From assembly GCA_946530965.1 (NCBI GenBank), contig CAMNAK010000001.1, positions 124,001 to 188,000 of the forward strand: a stretch of DNA of 64,000 bases. Reading direction: 5' to 3'. Positions 1-9,342 of the stretch are shown here, piece by piece. Positions within the stretch are counted from its first letter, which is position 1; each line of letters starts with the position of its first letter. Below the pieces are notes generated by a model, which did not search any database, was not told the DNA's origin, and saw only the letters and a list, made by a program, of their open reading frames with translations. The translations under genes were made by a program, and so were the position numbers. Source of the DNA: an uncultured Candidatus Saccharibacteria bacterium (GTDB lineage Bacteria; Patescibacteriota; Saccharimonadia; Saccharimonadales; Saccharimonadaceae).

Positions 1-1
1 T

Positions 2-2044
2 GCAAAGATTAACGAATATGGCTTCCTCGAAGCTCCATATCGTGTCGTTAAGAACGGTAAGGTTACTGACGAAGTAGTTTACGTTGATGCTGCTGAAGAA
101 GAAAAGATGGTTATCGCTGATACTAGCGCAAAGCTAGACAAAGATGGCCGTTTCGTCGATCAGTATGTGTCTGCTCGTAAAGCTCTACAGCCAACTCAGG
201 TTGAAGCCTCAGAAGTTACCCACATGGATGCCGCACACAAGGAGATTCTTGGTGTTGCTGCTTCCATGATTCCATTCGTAGAAAAGTCTCGTGTTGACCG
301 CTCTCTCATGGCCTGCGCTATGCAGAAACAGGCAGTCCCACTAATCAAGACTGAAGCCGCTCGCGTATCTACCGGTATCGACGCAGAGGTCGTAAAGAAC
401 CTATCTCAGGTTGTCTTTGCCGAAGCTGATGGTACTGTTACAAAGGCAGATTCTAATGTTGTTGAAGTTAAATATGGTAAAGAAACCAAGAGCTACCCAC
501 TAACTCACTTTGAAAAGACAAACGATGACCGTTGTTATGACGAGCATTGTGTTGTTGATCGCGGTCAGAAAGTTAAGAAGGGCGATGTTCTTATCGAAGG
601 TGCTTCCATTGATCATGGTGAGCTCGCACTTGGCAAGAATATGCTTGTTGCCTTCATGCCATGGCATGGTTTCAACATGGATGACGCTATCGTTATCTCT
701 CGCCGCCTAGTCGAAGACGATACTCTTACAAGTATCAATATTCGCGACTACGATGTAGAGGTCCGCGAGACTAAGCTTGGCCCAGAACAGGTTACTCGTG
801 ATATTCCTAACGTCTCTGAAGCAACTCTTCGCCACCTTGGTGAAGACGGTATCGTAATGATCGGTTCCGAAGTTCGCAACGGTGATGTTCTCGTTGGTAA
901 GATTACGCCAAAGGGCGAACAGGAACTCAGCTCTGAGGAGCGCCTCCTTCGCGCAATCTTCGGCGAAAAGGCTAAGGATGTCCGTGATACTTCCGTTCGC
1001 ATGAATGGTTCTGATACTGGTAAAGTTGTCGGTGTTAAGATTTTCACTCGCGAAAACGGTGATGAACTCAAATCTGGCGTTTTGATGCAGATCAAGATCT
1101 ATGTTGCTGAAATGCGCAAGATTAGCGTTGGCGATAAGATTGCTGGTCGCTACGGTAACAAGGGTGTTGTCGCACGTATTCTTCCTGTAGAAGATATGCC
1201 ATTCATGGAAGATGGTACTCCAGTTGATGTAGTTCTAAACCCAATGGGCGTACCAAGCCGCATGAACCTCGGTCAGCTTTATGAAACTCACCTTGGTATG
1301 GCAGCTCGCGCACTCGGTTACAATGTTACGACTCCATCTTTCAACTCTGTATCAGATGAAACCATCTCCGAACAGCTCGAAAAGGCTGGTATCGCACGTG
1401 ATGGTCGCGTCAAGCTTTATGATGGCCAGACTGGCGAACCATTCGAGGAACGCATTACCGTCGGTGTCATGTATATGCTCAAGCTACACCACATGGTAGC
1501 AGACAAGATTCACGCTCGTTCTACCGGTCCATACACAATGGTTACTCAGCAGCCACTTGGTGGTAAGGCTCAGAACGGTGGTCAGCGCTTTGGTGAGATG
1601 GAGGTGTGGACGCTCGAAGCTTATGGCGCTGCATCTACACTTCAGGAAATGCTCACAATCAAGTCCGATGACGTCTTCGGTCGTGCAAAGGCTTATGAAT
1701 CTATTATTAAGGACGAAGAAATCGAAGGTCCAAAGCTTCCAGAAGGCTTTAACGTCTTGGTTAAGGAACTTCAGGGTCTTGGCCTCAAGGTTGATCTTCT
1801 TGATAACGGTGACGCAAAAGACGCAGACCGCGTAATCGAAAAGACTACAAAGCGCGTTCAGAGCGAAAACGACGACGCTGCAATTTATGCTCGTCACGAA
1901 GAGCTAGCTGCCGAAGAAGCAGACGAAGCTGCAGAAATGGGCATTAGCGTAGGCGAAACAGATGAAAACGGCGACTTTATCGAAGATGAGGTCGAGGAGA
2001 CGTCTGAAACAAATGATGATTATGAAGAAGGGGAGGACCTATAA
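2..2044 (+). CDS. rpoB: RNA polymerase beta subunit, 3' part (5' end outside window)
   Basis: Carries the catalytic and C-terminal parts of the RNA polymerase beta subunit. The reading frame is open from base 2, so the ATG at 107 given in the ORF track is internal. Recognisable segments are the block around GDVLVGKITPKGEQELSSEE, the SVGDKIAGRYGNKGVV block and the C-terminal QPLGGKAQNGGQRFGEMEVW segment that packs against beta-prime. After the conserved clamp region there is an acidic tail of about 60 residues rich in Glu and Asp. The stop codon overlaps the rpoC start in TAATG, so the two subunits are probably translationally coupled. Identification is certain; only the N-terminus is missing. 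Confidence 0.98.
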   Translation, partial: AKINEYGFLEAPYRVVKNGKVTDEVVYVDAAEEEKMVIADTSAKLDKDGRFVDQYVSARKALQPTQVEASEVTHMDAAHKEILGVAASMIPFVEKSRVDRSLMACAMQKQAVPLIKTEAARVSTGIDAEVVKNLSQVVFAEADGTVTKADSNVVEVKYGKETKSYPLTHFEKTNDDRCYDEHCVVDRGQKVKKGDVLIEGASIDHGELALGKNMLVAFMPWHGFNMDDAIVISRRLVEDDTLTSINIRDYDVEVRETKLGPEQVTRDIPNVSEATLRHLGEDGIVMIGSEVRNGDVLVGKITPKGEQELSSEERLLRAIFGEKAKDVRDTSVRMNGSDTGKVVGVKIFTRENGDELKSGVLMQIKIYVAEMRKISVGDKIAGRYGNKGVVARILPVEDMPFMEDGTPVDVVLNPMGVPSRMNLGQLYETHLGMAARALGYNVTTPSFNSVSDETISEQLEKAGIARDGRVKLYDGQTGEPFEERITVGVMYMLKLHHMVADKIHARSTGPYTMVTQQPLGGKAQNGGQRFGEMEVWTLEAYGAASTLQEMLTIKSDDVFGRAKAYESIIKDEEIEGPKLPEGFNVLVKELQGLGLKVDLLDNGDAKDADRVIEKTTKRVQSENDDAAIYARHEELAAEEADEAAEMGISVGETDENGDFIEDEVEETSETNDDYEEGEDL

Positions 2045-5000
2045 TGGCTTGGGCAGATAATTTTATCAGCGCAAACGATTTTGATTCGATTCGCCTCTCA
2101 GTAGCTAGCCAGGAAGATATTCTAAACTGGAGCTACGGCGAAGTTACGAAACCAGAAACTATTAACTATCGTACGCAGAAACCAGAACGTGATGGTTTGT
2201 TCTGTGAACGCATCTTTGGACCAGTAAAAGATATCAATCCAAACGATCCAAAGCTAAAAGGTGTCCGCTCTCGCGAAGCAGCTGTCGATAAGGAAGGTAA
2301 CCTTGTCACAAAGAGTATTACTCGCCGCGAGCGCATGGGTCACATCGCACTTGCTGCACCAGTTGCACACATTTGGTTTATGCATGGTACTCCAAGCGCA
2401 CTTAGCCTACTTCTTGACCTAACCGTTAAGAGCATTGAAAAAGTTGTTTACTTTGCAGCTTACCTAATCATCGAGGCTGATGACGAAGAAATTCAGAAGC
2501 GCCTTGAGGATCTTGAAGCTCAGACCGACGTTGCTAAGCAGGCTATTAACGCTCGCTACGCAAAGGAATCTAAGGTCGAGGGTGCAAACCTTGAGAAGCT
2601 AGCAGCTGATCAGGCTAAGGAACTTGATGATCTTGAAGCAGATTATCAAGGCAAGAAATCCATCCTTACAAGCTTTAAGAAGGGTGCAATCATCAATGAA
2701 GCAGATTATCGCGATCTTGATGATGAGTATGTCGATCTCATTACTGTCGAGATGGGTGCAAGCGCAATCGAAAAGCTTTTGAAGGAAGTCGATCTTCCAG
2801 CTCTCGTCGAACAGCTACATCAGGAAGCCGACGAATCTAAGGGTACAAAGCAGAAGCGCATCATGAAGCGCCTTAAGGTTCTTGAAGGTATGCTATCTGC
2901 CGGCATCAAGCCAACCGATCTAGTAATGAATGTCATTCCTGTCATTCCACCAGATCTACGCCCTATGATTTCTCTAGCTGGTGGCCGCTTTGCTACATCA
3001 GATTTGAACGATCTTTATCGCCGTGTTATCAACCGTAACAACCGCTTGAAGAAACTTATCGACCTCAACGCTCCAGAAGTTATCTGCCGCAACGAAAAGC
3101 GCATGCTTCAGGAAGCCGTCGATGCATTGATCGATAACAATGCTTCACGCGGTGGTCGTACCGCTAACTCTCAGAATGGTCGCCGCAAGCTCAAGAGTCT
3201 TTCCGATCTTCTAAAAGGTAAGCAGGGTCGCTTCCGCCAGAACCTTCTTGGTAAGCGTGTTGACTACTCTGGCCGCTCCGTAATCGTTGTAGGCCCAGAA
3301 CTACGTATTCATCAGTGTGGTCTTCCAAAACAGATGGCGCTCGAACTCTTTAAGCCATTCGTAATTAGCTGGCTTATCAAGCACGAACATGCTACAAACA
3401 TCCGCTCCGCTACACGCCTAATTGACGCTGGCGAAACAGTTGTTTGGGATGCTCTTGATGAAGTTATTGAAGGCAAATATGTTCTTCTTAACCGTGCTCC
3501 ATCTCTACACCGTCTATCCGTTCAGGCTTTCCAGCCAAAGCTTGTCGATGGTAAAGCAATCCAGCTTCACCCACTCGTAGCTAACGGTTTCAACGCTGAC
3601 TACGATGGTGACCAGATGGCTGTTCACCTACCACTTTCCAGCTCTGCACAGCGCGAAGCTAAAGAATTGATGGCAGCTGGCCGCAACCTCTTGAAGCCTG
3701 CCGATGGTGCTCCAGTTCTATCTATTACACAGGACGTCGTTCTTGGTAGCTACTACCTAACTTACGAAAAACCATCCGCACAGGGTGAAATCCGCGCCTT
3801 TACAAGCGTATACGAAGCAGAACTTGCTTACGATATGGGCATTATCCAGCTTCAGAGCCCAATCCGTGTTCATACGAAGGGCGAAAAGCGTGACACGACT
3901 CTTGGTCGCGTCTTCTTCAACGAGATTCTTCCAAAAGAATACCCATACGATAACGGTGTTCAGAACAAGAAGCATTTGTCTCAGGTTATGGCAAACATCA
4001 TGGATCAGTTCGGTGCAGATGTTGCTGTCGAAGCAGCCGATGCTATCAAGGATCTATCCTTCAAGTATGAAACCATCGCTGGTATTTCCGTCTCTAAGGA
4101 CGACTATCCAGACTTCGAAGGTGTAGAAGAGAAGATTGCCGAAGGTGAAGGCCGCGCTGCTCAGATTTCACAACAGTTTGATGAAGGTCTTATTACTGAG
4201 GATGAGCGCTATCGCTTGACTGTCGCTTCCTGGAGAAAAACAGATGATGAAGTCTCCAAGCTCGTAAAAGACGATCTTGATTCTCACGATACCAACATTA
4301 CAATCATGACCAACTCTGGTGCTCGTGGTTCCGCAGGTAACATTAAGCTTGCTTCCGCTACGATCGGTATCATGGTCGACGTCTTCAACCGTGAGATTGA
4401 GCTTCCGGTTAAGTCTAGCTATAAGAAGGGCTTGAACACACTCGAATCCTTCATCGCAACTCGTGGTGCACGTCAGGGTCAGGTCTCTACCGCTCTACGT
4501 ACTGCAGACTCTGGTTATCTAACCCGCCGTCTCGTCGATGTATCTCAGGATGTCTTTACTGTCGAAGAAGAAGCAGAAGATCCAGGCTTCGCAATCCACA
4601 AGTGGGAAAGCGAATATACTGGCATCGACTTTGCTGCACGTATCTTTGGTCGCTATGCTGCTGAGAACGTTCCTAAGTATGGTATTCAGGAAGGCGAACT
4701 TATCAGCCTTGATGTTGCAAAGCAGATGGCTGAAGATGACGAAATCGAAAGCGTCAAGATTAAGAGCGTTCTTACGACTACCTGCAACGAAGGTGTTCCA
4801 CGCGAGGCTTACGGTATCGATATGGCAACCCGCGAACCTGTAGCTTACCACGAACCAGTTGGTGTTATCGCCGCTCAGTCCGTCGGTGAACCTGGTACAC
4901 AGCTAACGCTCGATACTAAGCACTCTAGCGGTGTTGCTGGTTCCGGTGCTATCTCTCGTGGTCTTCCACGCGTTGAGGAGCTTCTCGAAGCTCGTACGCC

Positions 5001-5880
5001 AAAGGGTATGGCATATATTGCTACTATTGCCGGTACTGTCGATGTTTGGGAAGAAGGTAACTTTAATATTATTCAGGTCACCCCAGAAGCTGGTAAGTCT
5101 CAGACCTTCAAGCTTGAAGGCCGCAAGGCTAAGGTGAAAGATGGCGCAACTGTTAAGGTTGGTGCCGTAATCGCAAGCAAGGCTAAGGGTGCCGAACCAA
5201 TCGTTGCTCCATTTGATGGCGTAGCAGAACTTACAGAGGATAGCATTGTACTCGTTGCAAACGCTGGCTCTCCAATGAAGGTTTCTGTACCAAACGATTA
5301 TGGTGTAGCTGTCCACGCTGGTGACCATGTTGAACCAGGTGATCGCCTATCTGAAGGTTCTTTGAATCTACAAGATCTCATGAAGTACAAGGGCGTAGAA
5401 GAAACCGAGCGCTATATCTTGAACGATATCCTCGCAATCTATGCTGCTCAGGGTCATGAAATCTCTGCAAAGCATCTCGAAATCATTATTCGCCAGATGT
5501 TCTCTCGCGTAATGATCGAAGACGCAGGCGATACCGAATTCGTTACTGGTGATATCGTCAGTAAGGCTGCTGTTGTTCGTGAGAACAACAAGGTCCAGGC
5601 AGAAGGCAAGAAGCCAGCTGAATTCTCTCAGCTCCTACTTGGTATCTCGAAGGTCTCTATCTACTCCGATTCCTTCTTGTCTGCCGCATCCTTCCAGGAT
5701 ACGACACGCGTTCTTATTAGCTCTGCAATCTCTGGTCGTGTTGACCACCTCAAGGGTCTAAAGGAGAACGTAATTATTGGTCGCAAGATCCCTGTAGGTA
5801 CTGGTGCTGCTCCACTAAAAGACAATAGTGAAGTCGAAGAAGAAAACGACGAAGCTGAAGTCTCTAGCGTAGAAGCCTAG
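2044..5880 (+). CDS. rpoC: RNA polymerase beta-prime subunit lacking usual zinc cysteines
   Basis: Largest RNA polymerase subunit, 1278 aa, holding the Mg-binding active site [12 protein letters not shown] (Asp 519, 521, 523). The start overlaps the rpoB stop by one base. The N-terminal clamp begins normally ([10 protein letters not shown], about residues 51-60), but the usual four-cysteine zinc ribbon that follows is replaced by a short charged, cysteine-free stretch before RRERMGH. The second zinc site is also degraded: near [19 protein letters not shown] only one cysteine is left of the usual CxxxxxxCxxC, and the upstream partner region reads VEEEAED. A charged, probably helical segment lies near residues 140-210. 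The protein ends with an acidic tail and tandem TAG stops, followed by an intrinsic terminator. Confidence 0.98.
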   Translation: MAWADNFISANDFDSIRLSVASQEDILNWSYGEVTKPETINYRTQKPERDGLFCERIFGPVKDINPNDPKLKGVRSREAAVDKEGNLVTKSITRRERMGHIALAAPVAHIWFMHGTPSALSLLLDLTVKSIEKVVYFAAYLIIEADDEEIQKRLEDLEAQTDVAKQAINARYAKESKVEGANLEKLAADQAKELDDLEADYQGKKSILTSFKKGAIINEADYRDLDDEYVDLITVEMGASAIEKLLKEVDLPALVEQLHQEADESKGTKQKRIMKRLKVLEGMLSAGIKPTDLVMNVIPVIPPDLRPMISLAGGRFATSDLNDLYRRVINRNNRLKKLIDLNAPEVICRNEKRMLQEAVDALIDNNASRGGRTANSQNGRRKLKSLSDLLKGKQGRFRQNLLGKRVDYSGRSVIVVGPELRIHQCGLPKQMALELFKPFVISWLIKHEHATNIRSATRLIDAGETVVWDALDEVIEGKYVLLNRAPSLHRLSVQAFQPKLVDGKAIQLHPLVANGFNADYDGDQMAVHLPLSSSAQREAKELMAAGRNLLKPADGAPVLSITQDVVLGSYYLTYEKPSAQGEIRAFTSVYEAELAYDMGIIQLQSPIRVHTKGEKRDTTLGRVFFNEILPKEYPYDNGVQNKKHLSQVMANIMDQFGADVAVEAADAIKDLSFKYETIAGISVSKDDYPDFEGVEEKIAEGEGRAAQISQQFDEGLITEDERYRLTVASWRKTDDEVSKLVKDDLDSHDTNITIMTNSGARGSAGNIKLASATIGIMVDVFNREIELPVKSSYKKGLNTLESFIATRGARQGQVSTALRTADSGYLTRRLVDVSQDVFTVEEEAEDPGFAIHKWESEYTGIDFAARIFGRYAAENVPKYGIQEGELISLDVAKQMAEDDEIESVKIKSVLTTTCNEGVPREAYGIDMATREPVAYHEPVGVIAAQSVGEPGTQLTLDTKHSSGVAGSGAISRGLPRVEELLEARTPKGMAYIATIAGTVDVWEEGNFNIIQVTPEAGKSQTFKLEGRKAKVKDGATVKVGAVIASKAKGAEPIVAPFDGVAELTEDSIVLVANAGSPMKVSVPNDYGVAVHAGDHVEPGDRLSEGSLNLQDLMKYKGVEETERYILNDILAIYAAQGHEISAKHLEIIIRQMFSRVMIEDAGDTEFVTGDIVSKAAVVRENNKVQAEGKKPAEFSQLLLGISKVSIYSDSFLSAASFQDTTRVLISSAISGRVDHLKGLKENVIIGRKIPVGTGAAPLKDNSEVEEENDEAEVSSVEA

Positions 5881-5890
5881 TAGCTAAAAT

Positions 5891-5923
5891 AAAAAAATAT
5901 CCTCCACTCGGGGGATATTTTTT
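5891..5923 (+). terminator. Intrinsic terminator of rpoBC
   Basis: Inverted repeat ATATCCTCC/GGGGGATAT with a 4-base loop, followed by a run of T. It lies 10 bases after the rpoC stop. Confidence 0.85.
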
Positions 5924-5966
5924 GTTATATAATATTTTTAAAGAATTCCCTAACAGGGGTAGAAAT

Positions 5967-5995
5967 TTGAATTATAGTCATAAAACTGGTATAAT
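5967..5995 (+). promoter_or_regulatory. Promoter, TTGAAT-17-TATAAT, near-leaderless
   Basis: TTGAAT at 5967-5972 and TATAAT at 5990-5995 with a 17-bp spacer. The predicted transcription start is only about 4 bases before the ATG at 6007, and no Shine-Dalgarno sequence is present. Confidence 0.7.
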
Positions 5996-6006
5996 ACAAA
6001 CACTAT

Positions 6007-6192
6007 ATGGAAACTGCGATCAGTGCTTTTACTAGCTCATTCTTGTCGAGCGTAAATATCCTTTGGGTAATTGCGGGTCTTTTTGGTCTCTTACTAATTA
6101 GTGGTATGGTTGTAGTTGCTTTGAGCTGGCTTGAACGCCGTGTAGAGCGCGCTGAGCTCGAGAAAAAGATTCTTCATAAAGATAACAACTAA
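6007..6192 (+). CDS. Small single-pass membrane protein, unknown function
   Basis: 61-aa protein with one strong hydrophobic segment (about residues 16-41: NILWVIAGLFGLLLISGMVV and following) and a charged C-terminal tail of about 20 residues, so probably a bitopic membrane protein with a cytoplasmic tail. It has its own consensus promoter directly upstream and no ribosome binding site, which points to leaderless translation. It lies between the rpoBC terminator and the desulfurase-like gene. I do not recognise a family. The promoter and the clear membrane segment make it more credible than a chance ORF. Confidence 0.7.
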   Translation: METAISAFTSSFLSSVNILWVIAGLFGLLLISGMVVVALSWLERRVERAELEKKILHKDNN

Positions 6193-6211
6193 AGCAAAAG
6201 CTTTTTCTTCA

Positions 6212-6220
6212 TGATATAAT
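6212..6220 (+). promoter_or_regulatory. Extended -10 promoter TGATATAAT
   Basis: TGnTATAAT motif 21 bases before the ATG at 6242. A strong AGGAGG at 6231-6236 lies between them, so this transcript should have a short leader with a ribosome binding site. Confidence 0.6.
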
Positions 6221-6241
6221 AATCTTGAAGAGGAGGTTTAT

Positions 6242-7405
6242 ATGCAGGATTTTGACTACTTAAAAGACGGTGATGTTTATTTTGATGCTGCTTGTCAGTC
6301 TCTCCGTCCACGACCTGTTATTGACGCATTAAATCGTTATTATACTGAGCATAATTCTTGTGGCGAACGTGTAAAATACGCTTGGGGCAAGCGCACGGAC
6401 GAGATCGTTGAGGGCGCGCGCCTTCATGCTTTAAAATTTTTGGGGCTAAAGAATAAGGAATACTTTACGTCCTTTACGCTCAATACTACCTATGGCATTA
6501 ACCTGATCTTGAATCAGATTAGACCAGAGCTATTCGAGAAGGTTATGACGTCCGAGATTGAGCATAACTCGGTATTTTTGCCGACTATGTCTTTCGCTGA
6601 GCACAACGATATGCCGCGCGAGATTATGAAACGTGAAGAGGATGGATCTATTGATATTACGAAATACGACTTCACGAAGGCGCTTGTTGTCGTAAATGCC
6701 GTGTCTAATATTGATGGTAGGGAACTCGTAAATCTAAAAGAGCTTACAAAAGCTGTTCACAAGGCTGGCGGCGTGATTATTCTTGATGCCGCTCAGGCAT
6801 TTGCTCACAACTCTGAACTACTTCATAAGACCGAGGTCGACGCGCTATGTACTTCTGCACATAAGATGTATGCTGCTTCACTTGGCGTAATCGTTGCTCG
6901 CCGTGATTTAGTTCCAAAGCTCGATACGCGCTTTGTTGGTGGCGGCATGGTCGACGACGTTCATCGTGACGAAATGTTCCTGTCCGCAAAGAATCCAGAT
7001 AATGTTCATACGATTTTCGAAGCTGGTCTTCAGGCCTGGGGCGAGATTATTGCCTTTGACGCTGCTCTTACTTGGCTCGAAAAGCTATCCAAGAAAGATA
7101 AACAGCAGCTTCATGATAACTGCGATCGTATCTTTGAATTCTTGAAGAATCAGCCACGCGTTCACCTATTAAACAAGACTGCTTCGCCAACCTTTAGTTT
7201 CTACATTGATGGCCTAGATTCTCATCTTGTAGGCGAAGCATTATCTGACGAGGGTATTATGGCTCGCACGGGTTATTTCTGCGTTCATTATTATCTTGGG
7301 CAGGTGCTTAATGTTCCGCCGCTAATTCGCTTCTCATTGGGCTACCATGTTCGCGAAGCTGACGTGGATAAGGTCCTTAAGACTCTAGAAAGGATGTTGG
7401 GTTAA
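6242..7405 (+). CDS. Class V aminotransferase, cysteine-desulfurase-like (SufS/CsdA type)
   Basis: 387-aa PLP enzyme of fold type I, expected to take sulfur from cysteine as a protein persulfide. Seen in the sequence: the PLP-ring Asp motif ILDAAQAFAH, the Schiff-base lysine motif SAHKMYA and, near the C-terminus, ARTGYFCVHY, matching the RTGxxC loop that holds the catalytic cysteine of SufS-like desulfurases. The length fits the family. No Fe-S scaffold gene is next to it, so the sulfur acceptor is unknown (Fe-S clusters or tRNA thiolation are possible). AGGAGG supports the start. The stop overlaps the next ATG (TAATG), suggesting coupling with the thioredoxin-fold membrane protein downstream. 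Confidence 0.85.
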   Translation: MQDFDYLKDGDVYFDAACQSLRPRPVIDALNRYYTEHNSCGERVKYAWGKRTDEIVEGARLHALKFLGLKNKEYFTSFTLNTTYGINLILNQIRPELFEKVMTSEIEHNSVFLPTMSFAEHNDMPREIMKREEDGSIDITKYDFTKALVVVNAVSNIDGRELVNLKELTKAVHKAGGVIILDAAQAFAHNSELLHKTEVDALCTSAHKMYAASLGVIVARRDLVPKLDTRFVGGGMVDDVHRDEMFLSAKNPDNVHTIFEAGLQAWGEIIAFDAALTWLEKLSKKDKQQLHDNCDRIFEFLKNQPRVHLLNKTASPTFSFYIDGLDSHLVGEALSDEGIMARTGYFCVHYYLGQVLNVPPLIRFSLGYHVREADVDKVLKTLERMLG

Positions 7406-8487
7406 TGGTCTGCATTGCAGCATTTATTATTTTGGCTATTGTTGGTATTTTTGTAGCCTTTTTGTCGATATTCAAGAGAGATATCGGCCGCAAGTATTGG
7501 AAGGTTTTCAAAAAATCTACCAGCTGTTTTACAAAACATATTACCTTTCAGAAATGCGATACGAACTTTAAGGATGACGTAAAAAACTCGCTTCTTCGTA
7601 AGGTTGTTATCAAGCATCCAAAGGCTGTAAAGCCGCTTTCTGTCGCAATTGAGGTGGTCTCTGTCTTGATTGTGCTGGTTACGGTTTGGTCGCTTGCTGA
7701 GGGGATTAAGGCTGGTATGGCTCTCTGGACTCTCGGTAGCTGCAATGTTCGTCAACCTTCCGCATGCTCGCTAAGCTCCGAAGCTTGTAGCATTGATAGT
7801 GGCACCGAAGCAAGTAATCCAATCGAGGCTATTGGCCTCTGGTTTGCTGACTGGGGTGAAATCTTTGGTGCATTGCCGGATAGATTCCGCTCTTGGGATA
7901 CTGAACAGTTTGACCTAACGGGCGTAGATATGAGCTATATGGCACCAAGCAATGCGCCTACGGCTATCGATATCTTTGATCCGGGTTGCGAAGTTTGTGC
8001 TCAATCCTTTGAAAATCAGGTCAATTCTAACTTCTTTAATAGATACAAGGTAAAGCTAGTCGTCTTCCCAATTCAGAACGAGAAGGGTCAGTTTAAGTTC
8101 GAGAACTCCGAGATTGTTTCGCGCTATATTTTGGCAGTAAACGAATATGGTAATCCTAGTGAAGTTACAGATAGTAATGCTTTGCCGGCCGGCTACAAGA
8201 TTATTAGTAGAATCTTCCTCGAGAAGAATCACGAAAACAAATCCTATCAGTATTTGTTCAACAATGCCTATACGCACGACGAAGCAGAAGAGAAACTTCG
8301 GTCTTGGCTAAAGGAATTTGGCTATAGTAAGGCAGAGATTTCTGAGATCAGCGAGCGTGCTCATTCTGAAGACATCTCGAATGTTATTACTAAGAATAAT
8401 GATATTGTTGTAAACAATATTCATGCCAAGGGCATTCCTACCTCGATTTACGATAACCGCAAACATACTGGAAGGTACGAAAAATAA
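7405..8487 (+). CDS. Membrane-anchored thioredoxin-fold protein with CEVC motif
   Basis: 360 aa. Two hydrophobic segments lie at about residues 3-22 and 84-112. A long region predicted outside the membrane follows, in which IDIFDPGCEVCAQSF matches the start of a thioredoxin/DsbA-type fold with a CxxC active site, and GIPTSIYDN near the C-terminus resembles the cis-Pro loop. A small cysteine cluster (CNVRQPSAC, EAC) follows the second membrane segment. A role in disulfide exchange at the cell surface is inferred. It starts in the stop of the desulfurase-like gene and ends in the start of uppP, both by TAATG, so the three genes form one tight operon. The precise family is not recognised. Confidence 0.65.
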   Translation: MVCIAAFIILAIVGIFVAFLSIFKRDIGRKYWKVFKKSTSCFTKHITFQKCDTNFKDDVKNSLLRKVVIKHPKAVKPLSVAIEVVSVLIVLVTVWSLAEGIKAGMALWTLGSCNVRQPSACSLSSEACSIDSGTEASNPIEAIGLWFADWGEIFGALPDRFRSWDTEQFDLTGVDMSYMAPSNAPTAIDIFDPGCEVCAQSFENQVNSNFFNRYKVKLVVFPIQNEKGQFKFENSEIVSRYILAVNEYGNPSEVTDSNALPAGYKIISRIFLEKNHENKSYQYLFNNAYTHDEAEEKLRSWLKEFGYSKAEISEISERAHSEDISNVITKNNDIVVNNIHAKGIPTSIYDNRKHTGRYEK

Positions 8488-9275
8488 TGTGGTTCCATCG
8501 AGCTTTTTGGCTTGGTTTGGTTCGTGGTATTACGGAATTTTTGCCAATCTCCAGTACTGGTCATACTAGGCTGTTTCAAGAGATTTTGAGCGAAGAAGCT
8601 TATCGGGTTAGCTTTTTGTATGGCTTTACGAGTCTGGCAATTCTGCTGGCTAGCCTTATCTTCTTTAGGAAAGAGCTAAAAGGAATCTTTAAAAAGAAGA
8701 AAACTATTTTGAACGTTCTAGTCTCTGGGCTACCAGTCGCACTTTTGGCTGTATTTTTACAGAAATCGATCGCTTCCAGCGAGCTCTTGTCTGGTTTTTG
8801 GATTATCGCGGCAGCCTTTGCTGTTACTGGTGTATTCCTTATTAAGTTTAATAAGCTCCCGTCCATGAAGAAAGTGAAGAGCTACGAGGAGCTAAAGATT
8901 ACTGATGCTTTGTGCATTGGGATTGTAAATCTCTTTGCACTCGTTCCTGGCTTTTCGCGCTTTGGACTAAGTTTTATCAGCTCAAAAATTGTGGGCCTAG
9001 ATACGAAAAACTCTCTAAAGTATAGTTATCTAGCTAGTATCCCGAGTCTTATTGCGATCTCGATTGCTAGCTTCACGAATCCTAATGCGCTAAACTTCTT
9101 GTCTTCGGACTTTGGCCAGTGTAGCTTGGCGTTTGGTATGGCCTTTATTGCGGCGCTTTATGTATTGGCTGTTACGAAGATGTATTTCGCCAAAAAGAAC
9201 GATACGAAAGTCCTTGGCTGGTATTTAGTATTTGCTGCACTGATTATTTGTGTTTTTGAGCTATTGAAACAATAA
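8487..9275 (+). CDS. uppP: Undecaprenyl-diphosphate phosphatase (UppP/BacA family)
   Basis: 262-aa integral membrane protein that recycles undecaprenyl diphosphate to the monophosphate carrier used for cell-wall and polysaccharide export. The diagnostic motifs are present: GITEFLPISSTGH near the N-terminus (family Glu and Ser-Thr-Gly-His) and PGFSRFGLS, a variant of the family PGxSRSGxT with Phe in place of the second Ser. Multiple hydrophobic segments span the rest. Start overlaps the preceding stop (TAATG). It complements uppS at 25.6 kb and the polysaccharide genes at 33-44 kb. The Ser to Phe change in the second motif is worth noting but does not change the assignment. Confidence 0.9.
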   Translation: MWFHRAFWLGLVRGITEFLPISSTGHTRLFQEILSEEAYRVSFLYGFTSLAILLASLIFFRKELKGIFKKKKTILNVLVSGLPVALLAVFLQKSIASSELLSGFWIIAAAFAVTGVFLIKFNKLPSMKKVKSYEELKITDALCIGIVNLFALVPGFSRFGLSFISSKIVGLDTKNSLKYSYLASIPSLIAISIASFTNPNALNFLSSDFGQCSLAFGMAFIAALYVLAVTKMYFAKKNDTKVLGWYLVFAALIICVFELLKQ

Positions 9276-9327
9276 AATCGCTACGCCATAAATAGCATAA
9301 AAGTCAATGGCGTACCCCTTGAAAATA

Positions 9328-9336
9328 TGGTAAAAT
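9328..9336 (+). promoter_or_regulatory. Extended -10 promoter of lepA (TGGTAAAAT), leaderless
   Basis: TGnTAAAAT ends 6 bases before the GTG start of lepA at 9343, so the predicted transcript starts at or next to the start codon. Confidence 0.65.
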
Positions 9337-9342
9337 TAGCTT

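Noticed and set aside
1484-1897. Minus-strand ORF of 137 aa inside rpoB (and similar long antisense ORFs at 4519, 4903, 16126, 22518, 30597, 52716)
   Set aside because: They lie antisense to certain conserved genes in a favourable codon phase, with no promoter or ribosome binding site of their own. Coding shadows.
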